Positions 1 through 10,360 of a stretch of 64,000 bases of DNA are shown here, piece by piece. A model generated the notes under the pieces. The model saw only the letters and a list, made by a program, of their open reading frames with translations. It ran no database searches and was not told where the DNA came from. Location: contig NZ_MDHN01000025.1 in NCBI RefSeq assembly GCF_001757105.1, positions 1 to 64,000 on the forward strand, read 5' to 3'. This DNA is from Alteromonas confluentis. GTDB taxonomy: Bacteria > Pseudomonadota > Gammaproteobacteria > Enterobacterales > Alteromonadaceae. A program made the translations under genes and the position numbers. How positions within the stretch are numbered: the first letter of the stretch is position 1; every line of letters begins with the position of its first letter.

Positions 1-9
1 AGGGTGATT

Positions 10-55
10 CAGGTTTCTTTCAACCTGACGGGTTTGCCAGCTTCGCTGGGCAAAC
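10..55. other. Two small hairpins beyond the parE terminator
   Basis: Positions 10-27 form an inverted repeat (CAGGTT, 6-nt loop, AACCTG). Positions 32-55 form a second one (GTTTGCCAGC, TTC, then GCTGGGCAAAC with one bulged G). Neither is followed by a T-run on either strand. They could be an extragenic palindrome or leader or trailer structure of a gene beyond the window edge. I see no coding sequence in 1-110. Confidence 0.4.
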
Positions 56-83
56 AAAAAACCCGGTGATTAAACCGGGTTTT
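56..83 (-). terminator. Rho-independent terminator of parE
   Basis: The stem ACCCGGT (61-67) / ACCGGGT (74-80) has a 6-nt loop and is extended by A:T pairs. Read on the minus strand it is followed by a T-rich run (TTTTTGTTTG), 28 bases past the parE stop codon. Confidence 0.8.
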
Positions 84-110
84 AAAAGATACCTGTAATG
101 AATATTCGTT

Positions 111-2030
<1,920 letters not shown>

Positions 2031-2118
2031 CTAATTATTATAGACACTGGCGTGTCACGATTTTTATTCGATGTTAGCAGGCATCAAGGAGCCGGGCAAT
2101 TCCTCAACGCGCACTGTT

Positions 2119-2703
2119 TTAGTGGCCGTCGAGAAATTCAAAGATGGCAGGCAGATGTTTGTCGTAGTCCACAAAGCTGTGGTCACCACCGTGTTCAATT
2201 ACCAGACTACTGCGCGCATATCTTGCTCTTGCCTGACGGTAATCGAGTGTTTCATCACCGGTTTGCAATAACACCAGGTAGTTTTCCGGGTGCGCCAGCT
2301 GTTCATGCTCCAGCGCTTTCAGCACTGCCATGTCTTCTTTTACAATTGAAAACGGCTCGCGGGTATACGGATTAACGTGTTCACCAACAAAATCGATTAG
2401 CAACTCATAAGGACGCACTGCCGGATTGACCAATACCGCTTTACCGCCAAACTGTTCCACCAGCCAACTGGAAAGATAACCGCCCATGGAGCTACCAATG
2501 GCCCGTAAACCACCTTCTAATAACTGTGGATGATTCTTCAAATACGCTTTTAATTGCTCGCCCACTTCCGACGGGTAGTTCGATAGCTGAGGAATGTGCA
2601 ACGTAATATCCGGGCGGTGTTCAGTACACCAAGCCAGCGTTTGCTGCGCTTTGACGGATTTTGGGGAACTTAAAAAACCATGCAGGTACAACACGTGGCT
2701 CAC
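2119..2703 (-). CDS. yqiA: YqiA-like alpha/beta-hydrolase esterase
   Basis: This small alpha/beta-hydrolase esterase of the YqiA family is 194 residues from the GTG start chosen here (E. coli YqiA is 193). It shows LYLHGFLSSPKS at the N-terminus (oxyanion region), the nucleophile elbow GSSMGGY, the acid region QTGDETLDYRQA and the late His in EHGGDHSF. I chose GTG at 2703 because AGGAG lies nine bases upstream and it gives a GTGA overlap with the cpdA stop. An ATG at 2733 would add ten residues inside cpdA and has no clear ribosome site. The physiological substrate is unknown. It is probably translationally coupled to cpdA. Confidence 0.93.
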   Translation of the reverse strand: MSHVLYLHGFLSSPKSVKAQQTLAWCTEHRPDITLHIPQLSNYPSEVGEQLKAYLKNHPQLLEGGLRAIGSSMGGYLSSWLVEQFGGKAVLVNPAVRPYELLIDFVGEHVNPYTREPFSIVKEDMAVLKALEHEQLAHPENYLVLLQTGDETLDYRQARARYARSSLVIEHGGDHSFVDYDKHLPAIFEFLDGH

Positions 2704-3437
2704 TGATCGACTCTCCTGATTGTTGATGTCCATTTGCCGTCGGGCGACAAGCTAATTTCTCTGAAACCTGGCGCCGCATCGTCAACAGCAAACTCGGGCG
2801 CTAAATCCCATTGCCAACAGGTAGACGGTACCGATACCACCGGCACACCCGCAAATGTAGTTTCAGTTTCGGCATGAATGTGGCCATGGATAATACCGGC
2901 AATTTGCGGGTAGTTCGACAGCCAGGCTTTCAGGGCATCGGCATTTTCCAGCAAATGCTTGTCCATCCAACTGTGAGTGATTACTGGGTTATGGTGTAGC
3001 GCCAGTAAATGACTGGCCTTCTGATGAGCAACAATATCATTACCCACCGCAGCTAACTCCTCGCTTTGCACTTTGCCTCTGGCGTCGACGAAACGGGTAT
3101 CGAGGCCGTGAATACGCCACTCGCCTAACGCCCAGCTACTTCCCGCCTCTAGCACATTACCACTAAACGATGGCAGGAATTGGGCATTACTGTCGTGATT
3201 TCCCGCGATCACACGCCACGGACAAGCAGGTAAATAGCGGGTTATTAATGCAATAAAGTGCCCATAACTTTCGGCACTGTCATCACCACTAATATCGCCG
3301 GTTGCAATGAGTGCATTGGGTGGGTTTTCGGCTATCAGCGACAGCACCAGCTCCAGACTGTCATAAGGATTGATGTCGTAAAGCGCTTGGTGTTTGTCGG
3401 CCAGTAAATGGCAATCGGATATTTGAACGAGGCGCAT
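2700..3437 (-). CDS. cpdA: 3',5'-cyclic-AMP phosphodiesterase CpdA
   Basis: This class III phosphodiesterase hydrolyses cAMP to AMP and so lowers CRP signalling. The calcineurin-like metallophosphoesterase motifs run in order: QISDCHLL (metal-binding D and H at the N-terminus), ATGDISGDD, AGNHDSN and GIIHGHIHAE. At 245 residues it is close to the enteric enzyme (275). Its ATG overlaps the yqiB stop by one base (TAATG), and its 3' end overlaps yqiA, so the nudF-yqiB-cpdA-yqiA genes are tightly coupled. The family and gene order make the call secure; the catalytic activity itself is inferred. Confidence 0.95.
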   Translation of the reverse strand: MRLVQISDCHLLADKHQALYDINPYDSLELVLSLIAENPPNALIATGDISGDDSAESYGHFIALITRYLPACPWRVIAGNHDSNAQFLPSFSGNVLEAGSSWALGEWRIHGLDTRFVDARGKVQSEELAAVGNDIVAHQKASHLLALHHNPVITHSWMDKHLLENADALKAWLSNYPQIAGIIHGHIHAETETTFAGVPVVSVPSTCWQWDLAPEFAVDDAAPGFREISLSPDGKWTSTIRRVDQ

Positions 3438-3874
3438 TACACCGGCGCTGACACAGTCGGCTTATTTTTCATGCAGAATTGTAGCCACTCAGCGAGAAAG
3501 ATATTAATCATCAGCTTTTCGTTGCGCTGACGCATTTTGTTGTTCGGGTATTCGTAAGACGGTGCAAAGGCCCCGGTATTTTGACTGGTGATCACTTCCG
3601 CCATACGCGCATCGTGATACAAACGCACCGACATCGATGGTTTCATATAATCCGGTGCGCCCGCGTTATTTTGTTCGATGGTGAGTGTAGAGGTGTATCT
3701 CGCAGACTCATCAATGCGGATCTGGTAGGTGAAGCGGTCGGCAATAGTAAATTGATAAACAAGCGTTTCGGTATCACAATCCGGCAGCAGCTTCATTAGA
3801 CGGCTGTAATTCAGCTCGCACAATGCCTGCATGCTTGGTAAATGTGGTACGTATTTTCGCGTTGTCTGACTCAA
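3437..3874 (-). CDS. yqiB: DUF1249 family protein YqiB
   Basis: This 145-residue cytoplasmic protein of the DUF1249/YqiB family has no known biochemical function. It has no signal peptide or membrane segment. The position, between nudF (4-base overlap) and cpdA (1-base overlap), is the same as in E. coli and many other gammaproteobacteria, which is the main support for the name. Tight coupling to a nucleotide-sugar pyrophosphatase and a cAMP phosphodiesterase hints at nucleotide metabolism, but that is only context. Confidence 0.9.
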   Translation of the reverse strand: MSQTTRKYVPHLPSMQALCELNYSRLMKLLPDCDTETLVYQFTIADRFTYQIRIDESARYTSTLTIEQNNAGAPDYMKPSMSVRLYHDARMAEVITSQNTGAFAPSYEYPNNKMRQRNEKLMINIFLAEWLQFCMKNKPTVSAPV

Positions 3875-4497
3875 ACCTGACTCCAGTCTTTCAATAGCTT
3901 TTGTTTATGCATGAAGAACCATTGTAGCGCAATTATGGTTGCTGCGTTGTCAATGCGGCCATTTTCCAGCCATTCAAGGGCATCTTCTTCCGCAACACGA
4001 TGTACGCGAATGTCTTCACCTTCATAATCCAGGCCGTGAATTCCGCTGGCTGTTATTGAATCAGCTGTGGCCATAAAAATATGAATACGCTCTGTGGTAC
4101 CGCCTGGGCTGGCCAGATAACTCATTGCACGGGTCACGTTTTGCAAGGTAATACCAGCTTCTTCCTCGGCTTCACGACAGCAAACGTCGTGGATAGTCTC
4201 ACCCTCATCGATCACTCCGGCAATTACTTCAATGAGCCAGGGATTATCGCTGGTTGCCAGCGCACCTATGCGAATTTGCTCAATAAGCACAAATTCTTTG
4301 GTGACAGGATCGTAGGGTAATACTGCAACCGCATGGCCGCGCTCAAAGATTTCTCGTTTAACGATATCACTCCAGCCTCCGGCAAAAAGTCGGTGCCGGA
4401 AGTCGTAACGCACCATCTTAAAGAACCCCTGATAAAGTGGGGTTTTTGCTTCAATCTGTATATCGTTTGAGTTAAATGTCTCGATTTTTTTGTTCAT
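3871..4497 (-). CDS. nudF: ADP-ribose diphosphatase NudF
   Basis: This Nudix hydrolase cleaves ADP-ribose to AMP and ribose 5-phosphate. It is 208 residues long (E. coli NudF is 209). The Nudix box lies near residues 92-115, starting GVIDEGET and continuing REAEEEAG; just before it is the ADP-ribose pyrophosphatase-type segment PWLIEVIAG. It is the first gene of a minus-strand operon running into yqiB, cpdA and yqiA, and is divergent from tolC across 246 bases. No signal peptide is seen. Confidence 0.95.
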   Translation of the reverse strand: MNKKIETFNSNDIQIEAKTPLYQGFFKMVRYDFRHRLFAGGWSDIVKREIFERGHAVAVLPYDPVTKEFVLIEQIRIGALATSDNPWLIEVIAGVIDEGETIHDVCCREAEEEAGITLQNVTRAMSYLASPGGTTERIHIFMATADSITASGIHGLDYEGEDIRVHRVAEEDALEWLENGRIDNAATIIALQWFFMHKQKLLKDWSQV

Positions 4498-4616
4498 TTA
4501 CATTCACTCTCGCATGTAAAAGACATATTATACTGTCCGAACTAATTTTAATCAGGCAGGCAATATTGAGGTTGTCTGGCAAATTCCACACTTTAGCTTA
4601 TTAGCGGAAAGTGGTG

Positions 4617-4661
4617 GTAACATATTCTGTTACAGTTAAACATGCCCTGTTACCAGAACAG
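4617..4661. promoter_or_regulatory. Repeated inverted motifs in the nudF/tolC intergenic region
   Basis: A 17-base palindrome, GTAACA-TATTC-TGTTAC (4617-4633), is followed by a second inverted repeat, CTGTT-ACCAG-AACAG (4647-4661). The word CTGTTAC occurs at 4627-4633 and 4647-4653, exactly 20 bases apart, about two helical turns. This looks like a two-site operator for tolC and/or nudF. The regulator is not identifiable from sequence. Confidence 0.45.
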
Positions 4662-4743
4662 ACTACCGGTTTACGAAGTGATTTCATACACTTCATTACA
4701 TTATGAAAACGTAGGCCGTCAATAATTACAGGAAGGCACATTA

Positions 4744-6120
4744 ATGAAACGAACACTCATCTCGTTGGTGGTTGGATTAGGTATCACCGCGGGTGTACCA
4801 GCAACGGCATTTGCAGACGACCTTTTACAAGTTTATCAACAAGCATTGGCAAACGATCCGGTGGTTAACCAAGCGAAAGCACAGCGTGACGCTGCATTTT
4901 CCGGCATCACCATCAGCCGTGCAAACCTGCTGCCGCAGATTTCAGGTACCGTTGGTTATACAACGTCATCATCTGAACGTGCACAATTCCTCGGCGAAGG
5001 TATCACCATGATCGATTCAGACAGTGACAACACCAGTTTTGGGTTGAATCTGTCTATGTCGCTGTATGATCACGCGAACTGGGTTGGTTTAGACCGCGCT
5101 GAAAAAGTGGCAGAGCAAAGCGATGCGCAACTGGCGTCTGCCATGCAGGAATTGATTGTTCGTGTTACTACTGCATACTTCGATGTTTTGCGTGCCAAAG
5201 ACAATCTGGAATTCGTGAAATCCCAGAAAAGCGCCATTGGCCGTCAGCTGGAACAAACCAAACAGCGTTTCGAAGTGGGCCTGACTGCCATTACTGACGT
5301 GCATGAAGCACAAGCCAATTACGATTTAACCGAGGCCGATGAAATTCAGGCCAGCAACGCGGTTGAACTTGCTCTTGAAGCACTGCGCGTAATTTCGGGT
5401 AAATATCACGACAAGTTGTTTGAACTGAATACCGAAAAATTCTCTGCCACCATGCCACAGCCGGCCTCTCCAGAAGAGTGGCTTGACACCGCTGAAGAGA
5501 AAAACCTGGCAATGCTGGTGAATCGTTTAGCGATGGATATTGCTAAAGAAGACATCGCTTCAGCTCGCGCGGGGCATTTGCCAACGCTGGATCTGAGTGC
5601 ATCTGCAGGTAAAGACAAAACGCACAGTACTACGTCAGTAGGTACTGAAGTCATCGACAACACCACGCCGTATCTCGACAGCTACAGCGTTGGCGTTCAG
5701 TTGAATGTGCCTATCTTCCAGGGTCTGCGTGTATCTGGTCAAACAGAACAAGCGAAGTTTAACTACATCTCTGCGAGTCAGGATTTAGAACTGACCTATC
5801 GCCAAACCGTGCAGTCTATCCGCAGTTCGTTTAACGATGTGAAAGCGGCAATGTCGACTATCCGCGCTTTAGAGCAAGCGGTTGTGTCTGCGCAAAGTGC
5901 ACTGGAAGCAACGGAAGCCGGGTTTGACGTAGGTACACGTACTATTGTTGACGTACTCGACAGCACCCAAAACCTGTTTGATGCCCGTCGTAACCTGTCT
6001 GGCGCGCGTTATGACTTTATTCAGGCAGTAGTGAGCTTGAAACAAGCTGCCGGTACGCTAACCGCAATGGACATTGAAACCATTAATAAAGGTTTGCAGC
6101 CACAACAGTCCGAAGGCTGA
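4744..6120 (+). CDS. tolC: TolC family outer membrane efflux channel
   Basis: TolC is the trimeric outer-membrane exit duct used by tripartite drug efflux pumps and type I secretion. This one is 458 residues with a Sec signal peptide (MKRTLISLVV... ending ATAFA before DDLL). It has the two tandem OEP repeats expected of the family, with long helical segments around residues 90-230 and 300-440, and NxxxAR-type motifs such as DARRNLSGARYDF near the end. The ATG follows AGGAAGG at a good distance. Its place next to nudF matches E. coli tolC, which favours TolC over a pump-dedicated paralogue. A terminator follows 15 bases after the stop. Confidence 0.94.
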   Translation: MKRTLISLVVGLGITAGVPATAFADDLLQVYQQALANDPVVNQAKAQRDAAFSGITISRANLLPQISGTVGYTTSSSERAQFLGEGITMIDSDSDNTSFGLNLSMSLYDHANWVGLDRAEKVAEQSDAQLASAMQELIVRVTTAYFDVLRAKDNLEFVKSQKSAIGRQLEQTKQRFEVGLTAITDVHEAQANYDLTEADEIQASNAVELALEALRVISGKYHDKLFELNTEKFSATMPQPASPEEWLDTAEEKNLAMLVNRLAMDIAKEDIASARAGHLPTLDLSASAGKDKTHSTTSVGTEVIDNTTPYLDSYSVGVQLNVPIFQGLRVSGQTEQAKFNYISASQDLELTYRQTVQSIRSSFNDVKAAMSTIRALEQAVVSAQSALEATEAGFDVGTRTIVDVLDSTQNLFDARRNLSGARYDFIQAVVSLKQAAGTLTAMDIETINKGLQPQQSEG

Positions 6121-6134
6121 TACGAATTGAATTG

Positions 6135-6175
6135 AAAAAGCCGCTTAACGAACAATTTCGGCAAGCGGCTTTTTT
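6135..6175. terminator. Bidirectional terminator between tolC and the small coiled-coil gene
   Basis: The stem AAAAAGCCGCTT (6135-6146) / AAGCGGCTTTTT (6163-6174) gives T-runs on both strands. It serves tolC from the left and the convergent 54-codon gene from the right. Confidence 0.85.
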
Positions 6176-6200
6176 ATATGAGTTTCTCAGCGTGCTTAGC

Positions 6201-6365
6201 CTAAACGGCCTCACGCTGGCGGCCGGGAAGATTTTCCAGCAATTTGAGTAACTCACTCAATTCATTTTTCAGTGTGGCGGCTTGCTCTTTGCTGCGATTA
6301 TAGTTTTCCAGTTTTTCACTGGTGTCTTTTAATTTTCCTTGCAAGCGTGCCAGAGAGTCATCCAT
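6201..6365 (-). CDS. Small coiled-coil protein, function unknown
   Basis: This is a 54-residue acidic/basic protein starting MDDSLARLQGKLKD. Leucine and charged residues follow a heptad-like pattern over most of its length, which predicts a single long helix or coiled coil. I chose the ATG at 6365 because GAGGAAT sits just upstream; an in-frame ATG at 6431 has no such site. It is divergent from the ion-channel gene (113 bases apart) and convergent with tolC. There is no signal peptide or membrane segment. I do not recognise a named family. The ribosome site and the terminator shared with tolC support it as a real gene. Confidence 0.65.
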   Translation of the reverse strand: MDDSLARLQGKLKDTSEKLENYNRSKEQAATLKNELSELLKLLENLPGRQREAV

Positions 6366-6478
6366 TATACATTCCTCAAACAGTGTACTACTGCGTTCAT
6401 TGTAGGAAATCACACCGCTTTTTTGAAACACTCTTGATTCTTAATTTTTATACCTTAGTAGTAATTTAGCCAACAAAC

Positions 6479-7285
6479 ATGAAAGCTTCTGAATTGCAAA
6501 ACCGGTTTGAACGCATTCGTTCAAACAAAACTTTTGAAATATTTGTTATCTCCGTCATCGTCGTATCTGCACTACTTGTAGGTGCGAAAACCTACGACAT
6601 GCCGCGGGGCTTTGCCTCTGTCACCCTGATCCTCGACTGGTTTATCAGTGCTTTTTTCCTCACTGAGATCACTATTCGTTTTCTGGCTGAGCGCCGCAAA
6701 CTGGATTTCTTCAAAAGCTTCTGGAACTGGTTCGATACCATTATTGTTATTGTAAGCCTCATTCCTGCCGAAAGTACGGATTTGGCGCTGATTGGCCGAC
6801 TTGTCCGGGTTTTCCGGGTACTGCGGATGATATCGATTATTCCGGAACTGCGAATTCTGCTGGTTTCATTGGTAAAAGCCCTGCCCCAGCTGGGTTACGT
6901 TATGTTACTGATGTTTATCATCTTCTACATTTACGGTGCCATTGGCAGCACCTTATTTGCACAAATCAATGAGGATTTGTGGGGCGATATCACCATCTCC
7001 ATGCTCACCTTATTCCGTATCATGACGTTCGAAGATTGGACCGATGTGATGTACGAGACCATGGAAGTGTATTCACTCAGTTGGATTTACTATCTAACCT
7101 TTATCTTCTTATCAGCCTTTGCATTCCTGAATATGGTTATTGGTATTGTGGTAGGCGTAATGGAACAGGAAAATGCGGCGGCCAGACGAGAGGCCGCGGC
7201 TGAGAATAACGAACCCACTTTAGAAGACGTGATGGCTGAACTAAAGTCACTTCGCCAAACGGTAGATGAGATAAAGCAAAAGTAG
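6479..7285 (+). CDS. Voltage-gated cation channel, NaChBac/NavBac type
   Basis: This 268-residue protein is a single-repeat six-transmembrane channel that should assemble as a tetramer in the inner membrane. S1-S4 cover about residues 17-130. S4 carries arginines every third residue (R107, R110, R113, R116). S5 is near 135-160, and the pore helix and filter are at residues 183-189 (TFEDWTD). S6 follows at about 200-230, then a C-terminal coiled-coil tail rich in Glu, Ala and Lys. Sodium channels of this family usually have a TLESW core; here Asp replaces Ser, and Asp also ends the filter. The gene appears monocistronic. Confidence 0.93.
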   Translation: MKASELQNRFERIRSNKTFEIFVISVIVVSALLVGAKTYDMPRGFASVTLILDWFISAFFLTEITIRFLAERRKLDFFKSFWNWFDTIIVIVSLIPAESTDLALIGRLVRVFRVLRMISIIPELRILLVSLVKALPQLGYVMLLMFIIFYIYGAIGSTLFAQINEDLWGDITISMLTLFRIMTFEDWTDVMYETMEVYSLSWIYYLTFIFLSAFAFLNMVIGIVVGVMEQENAAARREAAAENNEPTLEDVMAELKSLRQTVDEIKQK

Positions 7286-7338
7286 GAATTCGCAACTTTC
7301 TAACTATACGCCTTTTTTATCTACACGCTTGAAAAACA

Positions 7339-7363
7339 AAAGCCCGCTAATACAGCGGGCTTT
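7339..7363. terminator. Bidirectional terminator between the ion-channel gene and prsT
   Basis: The stem AAAGCCCGCT / AGCGGGCTTT encloses a short loop. T-rich flanks on both strands fit convergent transcription from both sides. Confidence 0.8.
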
Positions 7364-7395
7364 GTTATTTATGGTACGAGTTATGGTGGCTAGCG

Positions 7396-10176
7396 TTACA
7401 AGCTGTAGCGTACGCGCATACGTTCAGCTCGCTTTTTGCCGACGGCAGAAGTAAATTCCTGATTTTGAATTTTACGGCGGGCTACCTCTTTTCTTCCCAT
7501 ATCCAGCAACACCTGCACATAGTTGAGATAAACAGTATCCGACACCTGCTGATCGTTCACCACAGTCTCATAAAGCGACAGTGACTCTTCGTACTTATCT
7601 TGCTGCAATAGAATTTGTGCAAGGGTATCTAACGAATCGGCATTTTTAGGCTGCAGGCCTACAGCTTTGCGCGCCAACGGCAGAGCTTTATCTATCTCGC
7701 CGTCTTCGAAGTACAAATAAGCTAAGTTATTCAGCACCACGAAATTCTCAGGCGTTTGTTGCAAGATTTTCTCGTAGGTATCCTTGGCCGCGGCTTTATC
7801 TGTACCAATCTGCCTTTCAGCCTTCATCATCGCGGTGCGCACATCTTCAGGGTGCGCTTGTAAATGCTGCTCAAGGAATGCCGCCGCTTCATCATTTTTC
7901 CCAGATGCTTCTAATACCGCCATCATCAACATGGTATTCGGTGCATTAGGTTTCTCATTGTAAGCCGCGCGGGCATCTTCAAGCCCTTCGGCACCACGCC
8001 CTTCCAGCATAGCAATGCGCGCACTGATGCCGCGGACGAACGGGATAGCTCGCACATTATCTGGCATTTCCTGCAAAATCGCTTTTGCAGGTTTAGGCTG
8101 GCGTGTCATTGCCAAAAAGTGGGCCTTCAACAAACGAATTTGGCTATCAGGCTGCTTGGCCAAAAACGCATTTGCCAGGCTGAGGCCGTGGTTAAATTGC
8201 TGCAAAGAATCATCTAACAGCAATTTACCCAACACCGCGGTTTTATCTTGTGGATAGAGCTTTAACCACGCATCGTAATGTTCCACTGCGCCAACCACGT
8301 CATTCAGACGGATCAATGTCTGACCTTTCAGGTTCCAGTAAACGCGCGGTGTAGCGGTATTTTCCTCAACAGAAGAAAGCAGATTAATGACTTTCTTATA
8401 ATCGTTTTGAGAAAACGCGATGCGGCCGGCAAGAATGCGTAAATCTAAGTTATCAGCATGTTTACCAATTTCACTGTATACCCGCTGCGCCACTTGCGCT
8501 TCGTCTGCTGCGTCCGTTTGCGTAGCCACGGTGTAAAGTACGGTCAGTGCTTTTGCATCATCGGCGTTGCCAGCCAAGATTTCATTGAGTACGACCACGG
8601 CCTCGTCAAATTTCTCTTCAGCCAAGAGGAATCGGGCCTCTACCAATTCAATTTCGGCAGAATCAGGGTTCAGTGACTTGGCTTTTTCTATCTGCGCCTG
8701 TGCAGTTTCTTTGTCGCCTTGCTTAAAAGCAATTTCTGCAAGAAACAAGTAAGGTGCATAGTCGTCAGGTACATTTTCCAACCACTGTTGGGTAGCGGCT
8801 TTTGCTTTATCAAGCTTGTTAGTACTGATATAGGCAGCAATAAGCGTACGTTGCGTCACTTTGTTGTCAGGCGCTTTTTGTAACGCAGATTCCAGATTCA
8901 CAAGACCATCAATGTCATTAACCGAAAGCTGGAGAACACCGAGGCGAGCCAGATCATCTGCAGTTTCACTCATTTCTGACGACTTCTCGATCATGGCTTT
9001 TGCATCAACAACATTGCCTTGCTTAAGCAACTGATAACCAGCTTTAGAAAATAAAGACGCGCCAGCAGGCCCTTCAACGTCGACACGATTCAGTATTTCA
9101 GTAGCACTTTCACTTTCACCGACCTGCAGCAAACTGTCAGCTAACATGCTCAACGCAGGATGATCGGGCGGTAAATCGGGTGCCACTTCGGTGAGATAGT
9201 TATTCGCAGTAACAAAATCCTGCATCTGATAAGCAACATAACCGGCAAGCAGACGTAAAGCTGGATTGTTGTTGCCGTTTTGCATCGCCACCTGAAGATG
9301 GGTGGCTGCGGCTTCATAATCGCCATCGTTGGCTTCGATTACACCTTTATACTGGTTGAGTAGAGGATGTTGCGGATTAGCGTTCAGCAACTCATCAACC
9401 ATTGGCCCCGCAGTTTGCGTGTCTCCTGCTTCAACCAGCAAAGTGATGTAAGCAAATTTAGTGGTAATGTCTTGAGGGTTATCTTTAACGTAATCACCGA
9501 AGGCGTCTGTCGCTAACGCTTTGTCGCCTTCAGCTAGGGCTAATTTGCCTAATTGCTGTAGTACATCTTTGTTGTTAGGGGACTGTTCTCGCAGAGCTTT
9601 AAAAGACGCCAGGGCAGCACTTAAATTCTGATTTATGATATCGCGGTAGGCGAGTGCCAGCCCTCGGTAAACCGAAGAGGTATCTAAAGTCTCCAAGTCA
9701 TCAATAATGGCCAGTGCTTCTTCGCTTTTCTCTAACTGCGCCAAGGCCTGCAATTTATAAAAGCCAACCTCGGCAGATTCCACCGCTGTCATGCCCTCCG
9801 CACGATAATCAACATCGGCCAGCGCATTTTCAGCGCCGGTTTTCTGATAAGCAACGGAAATATAAGGAAGCACTTCAGAGGGAGACTGGCCAAAGTCTAA
9901 AGCACGGTTGAGTTCTTTCTCTGCGCTCTCGTAGTCGCCAATTTGTAGGTAGTACTTACCCAGTTCAAAACGTGGTAGTGCCGCTTTAGGGTCTTTTTTG
10001 ATGGCGTTTTTGAATTCGATCAGTGCAGCGTCTTGGTCGTTAGCGGCGACAAATTGTCGCGCTGCATCAAGGTGTTCTTCCGTGGTTTTCTTACTGCATC
10101 CGCTCAGGCCGACGGACAAACAAGCTGCCACAGCCAGAGGTACTAAAATGCGTTTTCCTGTTTTGTTGTGATTCAT
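7396..10176 (-). CDS. prsT: PEP-CTERM system TPR-repeat lipoprotein PrsT
   Basis: This is a 926-residue lipoprotein with lipobox LSGC (acyl-Cys at residue 27), followed by TPR units along nearly its whole length, for example ALIEFKNAIKKDPKAALPRF and the C-terminal block around residues 790-890. Length, signal type and the opening AARQFVAANDQDAALIEFKN match PrsT, a protein found in genomes with an XrtA exosortase and an exopolysaccharide cluster. Its role is inferred to be in EPS export or assembly at the cell envelope. No exosortase or eps gene lies beside it here. A PEP-CTERM protein is encoded 46 kb away at 56294. It is divergent from csdA. Confidence 0.88.
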   Translation of the reverse strand: MNHNKTGKRILVPLAVAACLSVGLSGCSKKTTEEHLDAARQFVAANDQDAALIEFKNAIKKDPKAALPRFELGKYYLQIGDYESAEKELNRALDFGQSPSEVLPYISVAYQKTGAENALADVDYRAEGMTAVESAEVGFYKLQALAQLEKSEEALAIIDDLETLDTSSVYRGLALAYRDIINQNLSAALASFKALREQSPNNKDVLQQLGKLALAEGDKALATDAFGDYVKDNPQDITTKFAYITLLVEAGDTQTAGPMVDELLNANPQHPLLNQYKGVIEANDGDYEAAATHLQVAMQNGNNNPALRLLAGYVAYQMQDFVTANNYLTEVAPDLPPDHPALSMLADSLLQVGESESATEILNRVDVEGPAGASLFSKAGYQLLKQGNVVDAKAMIEKSSEMSETADDLARLGVLQLSVNDIDGLVNLESALQKAPDNKVTQRTLIAAYISTNKLDKAKAATQQWLENVPDDYAPYLFLAEIAFKQGDKETAQAQIEKAKSLNPDSAEIELVEARFLLAEEKFDEAVVVLNEILAGNADDAKALTVLYTVATQTDAADEAQVAQRVYSEIGKHADNLDLRILAGRIAFSQNDYKKVINLLSSVEENTATPRVYWNLKGQTLIRLNDVVGAVEHYDAWLKLYPQDKTAVLGKLLLDDSLQQFNHGLSLANAFLAKQPDSQIRLLKAHFLAMTRQPKPAKAILQEMPDNVRAIPFVRGISARIAMLEGRGAEGLEDARAAYNEKPNAPNTMLMMAVLEASGKNDEAAAFLEQHLQAHPEDVRTAMMKAERQIGTDKAAAKDTYEKILQQTPENFVVLNNLAYLYFEDGEIDKALPLARKAVGLQPKNADSLDTLAQILLQQDKYEESLSLYETVVNDQQVSDTVYLNYVQVLLDMGRKEVARRKIQNQEFTSAVGKKRAERMRVRYSL

Positions 10177-10260
10177 CCTTTATACCTTTACTTTCTTGTT
10201 TGGTATTCCATGCCTATCTGGAATATAATACCTCTTTAGTAACGCGCCCGCGCCGCCTCA

Positions 10261-10296
10261 AGATGCATGATTCAGAGAAGATACATGATTCAGAGG
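10261..10296. repeat. 18-bp tandem duplication upstream of csdA
   Basis: Two adjacent 18-base units, 10261-10278 and 10279-10296, are 16/18 identical and share the 12-mer CATGATTCAGAG. They lie 65-100 bases before the csdA start and within the divergent prsT/csdA promoter region. They may be a repeated regulator site or a replication-slippage duplication. Confidence 0.7.
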
Positions 10297-10360
10297 TACC
10301 TCGGGTATTCATGCCGGCGTGTGCCGCGCCCGCCTCATTCATTATCATTCAGGATCATTA

